Below are positions 21,815 through 33,736 of a stretch of DNA of 64,000 nucleotides, in pieces. The notes below the pieces were generated by a model. It saw nothing but the letters and a program-made list of their open reading frames with translations, ran no database searches and was not told the origin of the DNA. The position numbers and the translations under genes were made by a program. Within the stretch, counting starts at the first letter, position 1. Each line of letters starts with the position of its first letter. The DNA comes from Polyodon spathula (taxonomy: Eukaryota > Chordata > Actinopteri > Acipenseriformes > Polyodontidae): the NCBI RefSeq assembly GCF_017654505.1, contig NC_054534.1:18649693-18713692 (forward strand), in the 5' to 3' direction.

Positions 21815-23379
21815 CAGTGCTGTGAAAAAGTTTGTGAACCCCAAAGATGATTATGGAAATTCCATAGTTTTACCATGATAGCCTTCTTGAATTCTTGAAT
21901 TATTAAATATCCAATAGGATATATATTAACCAATTCCATGTCTTTTGAAACTAAATGATGTATGAATTAGACAAACAATGAGTAATTAAGATTCAGGACA
22001 TGTGAAAAGGTAAGTGAACCCCTGGTTCTATCAGCTCAATTAAGGGGATAATTAGAATCAGGTGTTTAAATAATCAGGTAGATCTTCAGGGGTGAGTTTG
22101 GGAGGCCCCACCCTATATAAAGATCAGAAACTTTGTGAGATTCGTCTTCACCATATAGGTGTGTGGAAACATATCATGCCACAATCAAAATAAATCTTTG
22201 AGGACCTCAGAAAAACAGTTATTGATGCTCATCAGTCTAGAAAGGGTTACAAAAAAAACCATTTCTAAGGATTTGGGGCTCCACCAAACCACTGTCAGAC
22301 AGATAGTCTACAAATGGTTGAAAGTTCAAGACCACGGTCACTTTACCTAGGAGTGGTCGTCCTACCAAAATCTCTCCAAGAACAAACCAAAAAATCATCA
22401 AGAAATTCACAAAGAACCCCAGAGTAACATCCAAGGATCTGCAGGCCACTCTCTTCTTGGATAATGTGAGTGTTCATGACTCAACTATCAGAAAGATTGA
22501 AGAAGGTGTTCATGGAAAAATAGCCAGAAGGAAAACACTGCTCTCTAAAAAGAACATTGCTGCCTGTCTGAAGTTCGCCAAAGAGCACATAGATGATCCA
22601 CAAGATTTCTGGAACAATGTTTTCTGGACAGACGAGTCAAAGGTAGAACTTTTTTACCTCAATGAGAAACGTTATGTTCGTTGAAACCCAAACACTGCGT
22701 TCGAACAGAAGAACCTCATCCCAACCATCAGCATGGTGCTTGGAGTGTGATGGTTTCGGGCTGCTTTGATGGATGGGTTGCCATCATTGACACAACCACG
22801 AATTTTACATTGTATTAGAAGATTCTAGAGGAATGTCAGGCCATCCGTCTGTGAGCTGAAGCTGAACCGAAAGTGGGTCATGCAGTAAGACAATGATCCT
22901 AAACATACAAGCAGATCTACAAAAGAATGGCTGTAGAAGAAGAAATACCGAATTTTAGAATGGCCTAGTCAAAGTCCGGACCAAAACCCCATCGAAATGT
23001 TGTGGCAGGACCTGAAGCGAGCTGTCCGTGCAAGGAAGCCCTCAAATGTCACTGAGTTGAATCAGTTCTGTAAGGAGGAATGGGCCAAAACTCCTCAAAA
23101 CCGATATGAGAGACTGACCAACAGTTACAGGAAACAGGAGGAGGTGCCACCATTACTGAATCTAAAGATTCTCATACTTTTTCACACATGGATATTGAAT
23201 GTTGAATCATTTGTGGATAAATAAATGTTGAAATAGTATCATGTTTTTGTGTCATTTGTTTAATTAGGTTTTCTTTATCTATTATTAGGACTTAGAATAT
23301 GATCTAATAACATTTTAGGTTTGAAATATGTGAAATATGTGAAAATCCTAAAGGGTTCACAAACTTTTTCTTGGCACTG
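21815..23379 (+). mobile_element. Tc1-like DNA transposon, 1565 bp, both ends present
   Basis: The left end is CAGTGCTGTGAAAAAGTTTG and the right end, reverse-complemented, is CAGTGCCAAGAAAAAGTTTG. The element is flanked by TA (21813-21814, 23380-23381). Inner copies of the terminal motif lie about 180 bp inside each end: GTGAAAAGGTAAGTGAACCC near 22000 and, reversed, GTGTGAAAAAGTATGAGAA near 23170-23190. This is the inverted-repeat/direct-repeat layout known from fish Tc1-like elements. Confidence 0.92.
22159..23224 (+). pseudogene. Tc1-like transposase pseudogene
   Basis: Frame-broken plus-strand transposase. 22159-22350 carries the N-terminal DNA-binding part (TISKDLGLHQTTVRQIVYKW). 22457-22684 carries IARRKTLLSKKN and the first catalytic Asp (FWTDESKVELF). 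22740-22960 retains a degraded central segment with a stop-interrupted second Asp region. 22997-23224 carries the C-terminal part, and the preceding DQNPIEMLW (about 22979-23004) keeps the third catalytic Glu. At least three frameshifts or stops; inactive, but all three catalytic positions are traceable. Confidence 0.9.
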
Positions 23380-23381
23380 TA

Positions 23382-25625
23382 TATATCCATCATAGGAATT
23401 CTTGTTGGCAGACACAGTGCTTGACAGCTCTTTCATAATCAGTGGCTGCTCATGCACGCTCTTGATCAGTAGTCAGATATACTGTATACTGTGAATGAGG
23501 AAGAGATTATGCTTATTACCTGTTTCTTCCCACTCACCACAGGCCATAACTAACCTCAAGGAGCTGCCAAGTCTGATCAGCATCAATAAAAACAAACCCA
23601 GTGTGGAATCAGGTCTCCCTGGCATAGCTGATATTTCATTTTTTGATTAAGCTGTTTATGCAGTACTTGGCAACAAAGTTAAAAGTTGTGGTGAACGCTT
23701 TGTTAAAGGGCACTTCGGCACCTTCTAAATTATCATTAGTGGGGGCTGTAGGATTGCTGTTGTGTTGAGAGGGAGGCTTGACCATGTTTGGAAAGGTTTT
23801 CATGTCCCCTGCAGCAGTAGTACGGAACCTATGGAATCTGTCCAGAATCGATGAACAGAACCTGTATTATAAATGATCAAACATGACATTACCAGCTTGT
23901 TACTATAGCAACAGCAAAGAACATTCAGCAGCAGAGTCAACTTGCGTACCTCTCAAAAAAGCTTGTTTCGTCAGTGACATACATTTTTAACTGAAAACAA
24001 GTTGTCCCTGAAGTCACAACTCTAGTCTAATTTCAAGACTACAAACAAAACTAATTCTAAATGTCAGCTTCATGTTGTAGCCCGTGTAAAGTCCCCATCC
24101 TTTAATTGAGTAAATTAGTTATACAGGCAAAGGATTTTAAAGAAATAAAATCATTTTAGCAGCATAAAACAAGCACTACAATGATTTTTTGTACTTGTAT
24201 TTTCTTTACAGCTATAATGAATCAAATAGTTGCCATTGGTTACAGTACTGAGAACTGTCCTCAGTAACCATTCGATGATTTTCAAATGACGCACATGTTT
24301 TTAATGTTCATCTAGCTACTGATCATAGTAGTTTCCTCTCGTTATAGTCTGTTTTCACCATAGCTTTTCATGATTCACCGTGTTTATTAATATGCTTTAC
24401 TATACCTCTCTGGGCTTTACAATGTTAACCTATGCTTTACCATGTTTTCCCTATGCTTTATTACACTTTGACATGTTTTAAACATACTTTTTAAGAGTAA
24501 TGGGACAAATATTTACTAAATTATAAAATAAAAAGTATTAGAGCTTGTAACCTTTAAAATATAATTATTTATTACTAATGGGCTTCTTATTTTTGTACTT
24601 TGATTCACTGAATTTATTTCTGCTTTGCTTGTGACTCACGCAGTTAATGATTTATGTTCTCTCGCAAAACACCTCATCTTAACACAGCATTAAAGGTTTA
24701 GATACTTGATTGCATTTAATGCTTCAATGGTATTTATTTATTAATTGATCATCAATAAAATGTGTGCAAAAACAATTACAGAACTGTAGCCACGCTACAC
24801 ACGTGTAAACAAAAGGACTTGGTATATAACAAGTTTAGCAAGATAGCGGTACATTTTCTCTTACGGAATAACAGAATACATTAATTTAGGCAGCAATAGA
24901 ACTAATACACGCTGAGAAAAGATGGTTTCCCCAGCTTTCTGTATACATTGAACAAACGGCTCCTTCCCCATAACTCTGGAATCCTTTTTGTGTTTAGAAT
25001 CTACATAAAACCATTCTCGTATACAACATAAAAGGGGTTTACATTAGATAATGAAAAACACATTTGATCCAAATAACCCTAACCCAATATAAAAACACTA
25101 AGCTTTACTGCAGGTGACTCGTATACCACTCATATACAACCCTCCATGTTCAGTATGGTTCTGTATGGACCCTAAACACAGCAACAAGGGTTCCATTAAA
25201 ATATATCATGTGGGTCTATATCAACCTCCAGTTGTATTACGACTCTCAAGCCTCCGTCTGTTTTTACCTGTTTGACAAGAATGAAACTGTTTTGGGCTCT
25301 ATTCATTTTCTATTTTGTTCCTGCTGCATTAATTTGCAGGGTCATAACTGGTCTTGTCTTTTATTAGGTGCCCTTGCCTTCAGCTGAAGACACATAATCG
25401 TTGTTACATCTAGCCAGTTAGATAATTGATGTAATTATTTGTTGAATTTGACATATATTTTTCAAGGCCAGTTGATGGTTTTAAAAAAGCACTTGATTCA
25501 AGATACACTACCTATAAATCATTTTGATGCCTGAAGAGAAGTGTTAAATGTGTCCAGTTAATCAAATAATTAGACCAATTAAGTAATTGGGTGCTCAGCT
25601 GGAACGAAAGCCGGAAGACACTGTG
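23382..25625. other. Intergenic, mostly nothing recognised
   Basis: No gene supported. The T-rich stretch at about 24355-24485, with repeated CTTTACCATG/CTTTACTATAC motifs, resembles 29330-29475 and may be an old repeat family. Confidence 0.45.
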
Positions 25626-25631
25626 GCCCCC

Positions 25632-25850
25632 TGATCAAGCTGGTATAAGTATAATTACACCCCTGATCAAGCTGGTAATGAAGTATAATTACACCCCTGA
25701 TCAAGCTGTAATGAAGTATAATTACACCCCTGATCAAGCTGTAATGAAGTATAATTACACCCCTGATCAAGCTGGTAATGAAGTATAAATACACCCCTGA
25801 TTAAGCTGGTAATGAAATATAATTACACCCCTGATCTAGCCAGTAATGAA
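25632..25850 (+). repeat. Minisatellite, 32-34 bp unit, about 7 copies
   Basis: Unit GATCAAGCTGGTAATGAAGT followed by ATAATTACACCCCT, with small indels in TGGTAATG/TGTAATG. The first and last units are the most diverged. Apparent open frames on both strands follow the repeat and are not genes. Confidence 0.95.
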
Positions 25851-25871
25851 CGCTGCATCATATATTAAATA

Positions 25872-25995
25872 AATAATACTGCATGGGGTAGTGTGTGATA
25901 TGAAAATGGAATGAATCTCGAGTGGTAGGATGCTATATAAACCCAGGGGGGTTTAATTCTCATTTATCACACAATACCCCATGCAGTATTTTTTA
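25872..25995. repeat. Inverted repeat (hairpin)
   Basis: An arm of about 28 bp centred on ACTGCATGGGGTAGTGTGTG (25878-25897) is repeated in reverse complement at 25968-25995 with a couple of mismatches, with a loop of about 57 bp. It may be a small MITE. Confidence 0.75.
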
Positions 25996-26196
25996 TAATC
26001 TCTGGTGAGCAATTTTGTGAGAGAAGACAGTAACTATGTGAGGTGCAGTTGGAATATCTATCTGTTTGACAGCTCTTGGTGTGGTCGCGCCATTGGTGGT
26101 ATTAATGAGTGTGTGTTTCCTGTATCAACTGGCCATGTATTACAGGAAACATCAACTGGACGAACCCATTGAAAAAATTGCTCACCAGCTATTATA
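25995..26196. mobile_element. MITE-like element with 22-bp terminal inverted repeats
   Basis: CTGGTGAGCAATTTT at 26002-26016 is exactly inverted at 26175-26189. Extending outward gives 22-bp arms with two mismatches. It abuts the preceding inverted repeat. No open frame inside. Superfamily not assignable. Confidence 0.6.
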
Positions 26197-28205
26197 ACTT
26201 AATAGTTGAATGCAGATGTCTGTTTTGTTAATGTGTACCATTAGTAAATGGGATTAGTGTAAAGATTTTTTTTTTTAAATTTAAAGTAATGTTTGCAGAG
26301 ATCAATAGGGCTACTCTATAGGGATCAGATAAAGAAATAAAAGTAGATGACCAAAAGTTTTCTTTGCTTTTCTTAATGGTTCGAATCTCAAATGGTGTTA
26401 ACAGCTTTAGCTTGTTCAGAAATATTTGCAGTGTATCATGTTAGGCTGTGAACTCTCTTTAGGACAAGACTGATGTTGCTTGAGAAACGATGAGCTGCTC
26501 AAGAGGTTTCCAGGAATCATAATTTAAACAGATAGTTTTTAGGGTAGTGAAGCAAAAGGGTATTTCACTTTATCACGTTTGTGTCTGAAGGACAGAAGTA
26601 AGACTTTAGAGAGTGGTAGGGAAATTATGTTACAGTAAGCAAAGTATGCCCTTGACAGTGTGAAAAATGGGAAAGACTGCCAGAAATAATAATAAATAAA
26701 ATTAAAAAGAAAACATAAACCTAACTGACTGGAGAAAACATACAGGTGCATGTATTATTATATGCTGTGTATGATTTTACATGACTAATCATTTGTTTAG
26801 TGAGATAAAACATGTTCATTACTATTTTTAAATACTGCTAAGGCACAGAGAAAATGTAAGTCTGAGATCTCAGCATCGCTGATTTAGTTAAAGTGATTAT
26901 TATTACGCACTGTAATTATTTATTTTAGTTTTTTGTCATTCTACCTGTTTATTAAAACAGAGAGTGGGTGCAAGCCGGACCAAGACAAAATTGCCTGGAA
27001 GGGGCCATTGAAAACTTCACCATGTGATTTCTCTGCCTATATAGTCTACATACTCATTTTTTACAAATTCAAATGCTCCCAGACCAAGACAAAAGTTTTT
27101 AATATACACACCAGAGTAATTATGTGGTAAAGTTTTCAGAGTAATTATGTGGTAAAGTTTTCAGAGTAATTATGTGGTAAGTTTTCAAGGCGTTTCGAAT
27201 TGTTTTATGCCTTGTCCAAGCAGTTTTGTCTTGGTCCAGCTTTCAAGCTCTCCAGTTAAAACATAGATGCTGCTACAGCTGAATTGCTTTTAGTTGAAGA
27301 GATTATTAATAACTATATAATTGTATTTAGAAGTCAATGAATAAAAACATGGTCAATCAAGGAGATATCATTTGGAGACCAGTATTGCAAAAAATAAATG
27401 CTGATGGTCAAGCAAAAAGAACTGTGAATAAGCCTAAAAAAAAAAAAAAAGGATAGACTGACTTAAAGAGAATCAATTATGAAAAGTTTGCATTGGCAAC
27501 TAAAATCATCTTGGGTGGTAGATCATCTGTGGATACTTATTAAAACCCCTCTGGAAATAAAAGCCTAATCAACCATGAACATGAAAAGCATTTAAAAAAT
27601 TGGGGGAACAGATAAGGCATTCAGTCCATGGACAGTCCCTAATGATATGCACTGTATCTCCAAATTTGTTTAAGTAGGCTCTGTAATTCAACTAAATATA
27701 ACCCTTCCCATTGTACAAACTACTTTATGCTTTGTTCCTGTGCCTACATTTTTCTCCACTAGTATATGTATAAGATATTCAAATGTAATAAATAATGCAC
27801 TGACCATCTTAGTCTAGCCATACCTAACAGGTTAATCAACAAAATCCATAAATTGTTGGGTCATTGACTCAAACATTATCAAATGAATCTCTCACTGCAA
27901 CATAAACACTTTTGTCTCAGGTTGATACTTGAACCAAACATTTAAATCAGATTGGTACGTGTGGCTTCTAAACCGCCTGCAAGATTCCTATGATATTCCT
28001 GTATAGGAATGTGTAGTATTTTGGTGTATTACTCTTAATAATTACAATTATTGTAAATTGTAATAGAGAATAAGAAACACAGTTTTAAAAAATTCCTTAA
28101 AATTACAAAAAATGCAGCACTGTAGAAGCTATTTAAACTTGCTGATAAAACCTTGTAATAGATTCCAATTCAGGTCTAAGCTCCCTAACTGGAAACTGTC
28201 CGATA
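26197..28205. other. Intergenic; one short tandem repeat
   Basis: Nothing recognised apart from three 25-bp copies of AGTAATTATGTGGTAAAGTTTTCAG-like sequence at about 27114-27186, and an A run near 27437. Confidence 0.5.
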
Positions 28206-28210
28206 TGGGT

Positions 28211-28551
28211 AGGGTCGCCACCTGAGGTACAAAAACCAGGACATTGGAACATAAGGGTGCTTTTAAAATTTAAAAACCTCTAGAACTCCAATAGTCATCC
28301 AATACATAGCTATTACATAATTGACAACCACTTTAATATGTGCATTTATTGCAGTAATATTATCATGATTTGTGGTCAAAGTGTGGCAGTGGCCTTGCAT
28401 TATTGAGGTAGTAATCTAGATGGATGTGGAAGCATAAGATTCAAAACGGGACATGATTAAAAACCAGGATCTTTAAAATACTAAAATCCCCGGACACATT
28501 CCTCAAAAATTAGGGATGATCAAAGGAAATCAGGAACAGATGGCAACTCTT
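28211..28551. repeat. Possible non-autonomous DNA element with AGGGT(C/T)GCCA ends
   Basis: The left end AGGGTCGCCA is inverted near the right end as TGGCAACTCT. Internal segments AAAAACCAGGA occur near both ends. The arrangement resembles a fish MITE, but no clean target duplication was found. Confidence 0.35.
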
Positions 28552-28779
28552 GATATGGGGCAGATGGGACTTTCCCTGCCTAATTCATGCTTTCTGATGC
28601 CTTCTATGTAATGAAAGAATGGCAGACATCTTCCTACTATAAGTGTATAAGACTGGGATTAATACCTCTCCTGCCCTTATGCAAGTTTACCATGGTATTT
28701 TTGCACTTTTTGCATGTGTGAACAAAATAGCTTTGCAGGGGTGACGTTAGAAGAGATGAAGAACGAAGAACAACAAAGG

Positions 28780-29316
28780 TGTGGCGGTGAATCTGTGATG
28801 CTGCGGCATCCAGAGTTTTATTGTAAATAATAATAACAAACAAAAAGATTTAAACAAAAGAAAGGGCGCGTTGGCCAAACAAACAGACAGACAAAACAAA
28901 TGTGGAAGAACCCAATAAGTACCGTGCTGGAGCTTCCAGCATGAAATAGCAACTGTTAGTATAATATATCCTTCTCTCCTGTTCTTCAATCACAAACACA
29001 CAACCCCGAGTGCGTGAAAACATGCAGCTTTTATGCAGCTGTACCAAGACTCGATTGCTAATCAATCATTCAACTGGAGTCTTGGTACAACTGCACATGA
29101 ATTAATAAAAGTGCAGTTCCCCGTGCTCACATATTATTTTACCTGCGCGTGAAGTGCTGTGCAATCCTCATGCCTAAATACAAATATACATTTTAAACAC
29201 TTGTGCTTGTAACCCATATTTATATCCAGTGTATTTTATACATAAACACCAACATTAACACACTACATACAACATAAAACACTAATAGACGTAAAGGGGC
29301 GGGACACTCCGCCACA
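28780..29316 (-). mobile_element. LTR-like unit, 537 bp
   Basis: Begins TGTGGCGG and ends CCGCCACA, a perfect 8-bp terminal inverted repeat with TG...CA ends. Read on the minus strand it has an AATAAA signal about 45 bp from its end. No matching 5-bp target duplication was found (AAAGG versus CATGG), so it may be an old solo LTR with mutated flanks. The overlapping minus-strand open frames are not genes. Confidence 0.5.
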
Positions 29317-29475
29317 CATGGTAATGCCATGGCACCATAATGTACCCTGGTTTACTGTGTTAATTAACACGCTTTACGATACCTCACTGTTCTTTACATT
29401 GCTTTGTCATGCTTTACCATGCATTCACTATGCTTTTTTATGCTTTGCTATGCTTTTACTCTGGTAAACTTTTAT

Positions 29476-30079
29476 ATGGGTGGCTTTAATAACACTCCAT
29501 TAAGAAGGTGCTAACAAGTGTCATACACCTGTGTGGATTGCACAGATTATATTGTTAACATGGGCATGCCCCAATTGCTTTCCAAAAGCAGAAATCACGT
29601 TACTGGCACTAATTCAAACACATACCTTTGAGGGTCAGGTCATTTACTGAAGAAGGATACTAACACCAACAAAAAAAGTTTGTGACTACAAAAAAAAAAG
29701 TTGTGAATCGGGCCCATAGTCTTAGTTTGTCTTTTAGTACTTTTATAATCATAATTGGTGTTTCTTCCTTTAAAATTGTGCTAATGATGGTTTGGGTTAA
29801 ATAACTCTGACACATGTTCTTCTAGCAAACAACCAGCTGGAAGTTTATTTCTGGGTTTAGTTTTATTTAAGTTATTTATCATATTGTATCAAAACAGTAC
29901 AAAACAGCTTGAAAGTCAGCACTGTGGCATGCAGACCAACCCTTACTGATGTGTACCAATGTGAGTCACATTAACACAGATGCTTCACATAATATTGGCT
30001 CCTCGTTTCCCCAGTGGGATTGTGTTTCTTGCGATCTGAAGAACCTGATGAACATGACTGCTGTTTTTGTTGTTACTAA
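29476..30079. other. Intergenic, nothing recognised
   Basis: No supported features. Confidence 0.5.
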
Positions 30080-30291
30080 AGCCCCTTTCACGCTGGCATA
30101 CCTACCCGGGTCCTGACTCAGGTTCTGGCTACCTGGGTTCTGGGTCACAATCTCACATAGTGTGAAACCACATACCTGGGTCGCACCCAAGTTAACACGA
30201 TACAGTAACAAACAACCACGCCTGCGTGAAGGTTTCACTTCTGCAAGGAACATTTCTGTTTATATTGTTCAGCCATATTTTTGTTGATTGA

Positions 30292-30595
30292 GCCACAGCA
30301 TGGGATGAATAGAGGTCGGATTACAGCATGGGCTGAATAGAGGTCAGATTACAGCAGGGATGAATAGAGGTCGAATTACAGCATGGGATGAATAGAGGTC
30401 GGATTACAGCATGGGATGAATAGAGGTCAGATTACAGCAGGGATGAATAGAGGTCGAATTACAGCATGGGATGAATAGAGGTCGGATTACAGCATGGGAT
30501 GAATAGAGGTCGGATTACAGCAGGGATGAATAGAGGTCGGATTACAGCAGGGATGAATAGAGGTCGGATTACAGCAGGGATGAACAGAGGTCGGC
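30292..30595 (+). repeat. Minisatellite, 27-28 bp unit, 11 copies
   Basis: Unit ACAGCATGGGATGAATAGAG plus GTCGGATT. Copies 1-3 and 4-6 show the same ordered variants (CGGATT, CAGATT, CGAATT, with the third copy missing one base), giving a three-unit higher-order repeat of about 83 bp. The last three copies share the shortened GCAGGGATG variant. Confidence 0.93.
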
Positions 30596-30941
30596 ATCGG
30601 TACCTGAAAACCCAGGTACCCATTGGGTTTTAAATGACCCGACCCAAGTCTCTTTTTACTACCCAGGTATCGATTATTATTTTGAGAATTTAAAGAAAAT
30701 GTAGTAAATATGACAATGTAGTTGTAAGGGTGGGGTCTCTGGCCGGCATAATAAAGACAATGTTAAAACAAGCCTTGCATTAAGCCTCAACTGACAGGAT
30801 ATCACAATGTTTTATAGAAAACAATAAGACACAGCGGCAAGTACACCTCAATAATAATAACTATTATTCTCAGGAACTAAATCGGAAAGAAATAAACATA
30901 CCATCCTGTTGGGTTTATGTCAGTGATAACTCTATGATCCA

Positions 30942-30961
30942 TTAATAATAATAATAATAAC

Positions 30962-31013
<52 letters not shown>
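30942..31013. repeat. (AAT)n microsatellite
   Basis: About 23 AAT units with one interruption (AAC). Confidence 0.97.
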
Positions 31014-31015
<2 letters not shown>

Positions 31016-31751
31016 CGCGTGACTTCCATTACGGAATGCTTTATCTACAGTTATTGCAGATATAGGTTCTTACCAAAAAGATAAAATAAGTTGCCTTTAT
31101 TTAAAAATAAATAATAAAATAAAGTATTGTGAGAGGTGTACCCCAGCAAACAGACTGAACACTAAACATTTTTTTATTTTTATTTTAATGAAGTAGATTA
31201 AACAAAGAAAAAGTATGCGCACTCCAAAATGTGTAGGTGCAAAGTACACAATTAAATCAGTATAAGAAAAACATTACACGCACACTTACGAAACATTGAC
31301 CTATTTTGTTTTGGGTTAAATAAAAAATAGTTGTGGAGCACGTTAAGTAAGTGTGCTAGTGCTTCTTCCTTTGAATGAAATGTTGCCTTGACAGAGTTTG
31401 CAAATTGATACGCTTATTGTGTACTTGTGTCTGTCACCCAGGTCAACCCTGCTTTATCAAAAGCAGTGTGAAATCACGTAGCCAACCCGGATGCCACGGG
31501 TCCTGACTCGGGTAGGTCAGAGAACGCCAGTGAAAGGGGCTTAACACGGCACCTAATTAGAATTACAGTCACTTCAAAATTGCAACTTGGTAATTACAGT
31601 CCTTGCAAAATTGCAACTTTGGTAATGATTCACCTTCAGGAACTAAAAAATTCAGTAGGAGTACTTGACTGGATTTTGATTGTTACCTCGTTAAAAATTG
31701 ACAGCAACATTTCAGTCTGGAAGGGTTTAAACCCTGTATAAGTTTATATAT

Positions 31752-31752
<1 letters not shown>

Positions 31753-31838
<86 letters not shown>
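31753..31838. repeat. (TA)n microsatellite
   Basis: More than 40 TA units. Confidence 0.98.
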
Positions 31839-31842
<4 letters not shown>

Positions 31843-33178
31843 TAAACTTTTATATAGGAGTACAAAATGTATATATCTATAGTGATACTTCACTATGAAG
31901 TAGATCAAATGCAATTTGCTTTGCCATAAATCTCACAGCCAATTAACCCTTATGGAAAAAACATATTTTTAATATATGGTAGAAAAGTATTATCCTTATA
32001 TTTTTTATATATAGAAATTGGACCAATTATATGGGATATATTTTAAATATATTTTGTTCTGTAATACATACATTTATTTTATATGTTGAAAATATCGGTA
32101 CAGTTGTATTACTAAAGTACAGTAAAGGAAACATCTGATATAGCAAAAAAGTGGTTTTGTTGATTTTCTTATTTTTTTCTATACATGTACAGTATATTGG
32201 CATCTGATGATCACAATAAATCACTTCAGGGTGTGCATGATTGTGATTAATCACACTAATCTCTACCACTGCAACACTAGTCACTGACATAAAATGAGGT
32301 AGGTGTTGGAAATGGCCTCTCTACTCTATTTTTAAATGAGATCTGTAAGTTTGGTGGCAAGAGCCTTTGGTTAATATTCCTTTAAGCTGCAAAACTGACC
32401 AAGAACATCTGAGTTTTTACTTTAGTTAATGCTTTTTTTCATGCAAAACTGACTGACAGCTCTGTGGGTTCTATTATGCTCTCAGTTAGCTATTTTCATG
32501 TCAGCTGCCTGTTGGTTTGACAAGTCACACTCTACTAGGCTGTCAAGAATGGTGGCCTGTCAGGACTTTGGCACACAAAGACTGAATATGTTAGTTTTTT
32601 TGTGTTATCTTTATAGGGTGAAAGACAGCAACTGGGGTTGCTTGGGAAGGCATTCACTGTTATAGTAAAGCTTACTTTCAGGAAGAGACGTAGCAGGTTT
32701 GCAAATTGAATAGCCTTGAACATTTGACAAAGTATACGAAGATACATCTATTGTAATAATCACTGGGTAGTTAGTAGTTGGAATATATATTTAGAACAGT
32801 GTTGGGTTAGCATTAGGGTTGCTAGGGGTTGCAGTTAAGTGGTCACTTATTTTTCTCAGATGCTTCCTCACTTCCTTTTTTCCCCCCAGAATTTCAAGTT
32901 CTGGAGGAGGCAAAACACATTTGTATAATCCCATTTTCTATGCTGTTCACACCTTGGAAAGCATCTGGGGAGAAACTTAGGTAATAATACATTTTGTAAA
33001 GTACTGAGTTTTTTTTTTCTCTCTCTCTCAAAGCTGTCTGTTGAATTTACATGTTATCCATACATGCCCTTAGCAATCGCTATCATGTAACTATGCCTCA
33101 TCTGCGCACGCCCCCTCTCTATGTCCCAAATTCTTTGACCTCTGCTGAGTCTCACAAGAGCAGGTCCTAACATCATCA
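31839..33178. other. Intergenic, nothing recognised
   Basis: AT-rich; no supported features. Confidence 0.5.
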
Positions 33179-33343
33179 TTTTATTCATTTATCAAAGGCG
33201 ACTTTCACAGATTAGAGTGTGTAAACTGTGCATGGTTTCAACAATGTCTCACCCGAAAGATACAGCACAAGGGGGTTAAGTGACTTGTTCAGTGAGCTGG
33301 GATTACAAGCCTTTTTCTTGAACCACTGAACCACACAGCCTCC
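33179..33343 (-). mobile_element. tRNA-derived SINE with L2-like 3' tail
   Basis: On the minus strand the head GGCTGTGTGGTTCAGTGGTT is tRNA-like, followed by GTAATCCCAGCTC (degraded B-box region), a core with CAAGTCACTTAACC and TCTTTCGGGTGAGAC, and a tail AAGTCGCCTTTGATAAATG that resembles the L2-type tails of vertebrate V-SINEs. The copy lacks the final few bases of the usual tail and has a small internal deletion after the B-box. Pol III transcribed and LINE-mobilised in its active form; this copy is a fossil. Confidence 0.75.
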
Positions 33344-33350
33344 TACAGAC

Positions 33351-33615
33351 TCCTGCATATTCTGCAAAAGATAACTAATGGGCCATCAATATTCAAATGG
33401 TGACAGCTAAACTGGTTATCTGGAGTGAAATCAGCAGACACCGCACATCAAAATATAATTTACAATTCTATTGAAATACATTTCAAATAAAGGATAGCAG
33501 TGCCCTCTGGTAGAAGATGGAGGTTGTGTTGGACTAGTAATGAGAAAGAATTAATATTGGAACAAGAATGCAGAGGTTTAAATCTTGTATTCTTGTGAAC
33601 TCTTACATTTGGGCA
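33351..33615 (+). repeat. Interspersed repeat, inverted second copy at 59145-59390
   Basis: About 260 bp matches 59145-59390 in reverse complement at high identity, with a short indel near GGTTATCTGGAG. It includes a B-box-like AGGTTTAAATCTT and an A-box-like TGGACTAGTAATG, so a tRNA-related SINE is possible. Short minus-strand open frame here is not a gene. Confidence 0.75.
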
Positions 33616-33736
33616 GCTATCATCCAATAAGTCTCTTAAAAAAAACAATGACAATGATTCATGTGTCAGAAATATTTTCCAAATGTGTAAAAAAAATGTG
33701 TAAGAGTCACTCAGATTAAAATCCTAGATAGTATAT

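Larger units (their letters stand above)
30080..31541. mobile_element. PIF/Harbinger-like non-autonomous element, 1462 bp
   Basis: Terminal inverted repeats start AGCCCCTTTCAC on both ends (12 bp perfect), with partial similarity inward including CCTACCCG(G/A)G and TCCTGACTC. TAA flanks both sides (30077-30079 and 31542-31544), fitting the 3-bp TWA target preference of PIF/Harbinger. No transposase frame is present. Inside are an 11-copy minisatellite and an (AAT)n microsatellite. Superfamily is inferred from target site and end structure. Confidence 0.7.

Noticed and set aside
25579..25794. Repetitive peptide frames on both strands
   Set aside because: They follow from the 33-bp minisatellite whose unit length is a multiple of three in several copies.
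30945..31013. CRISPR-like or regularly spaced repeats
   Set aside because: The tandem arrays in this window have no unique spacers; they are satellites of a vertebrate genome.
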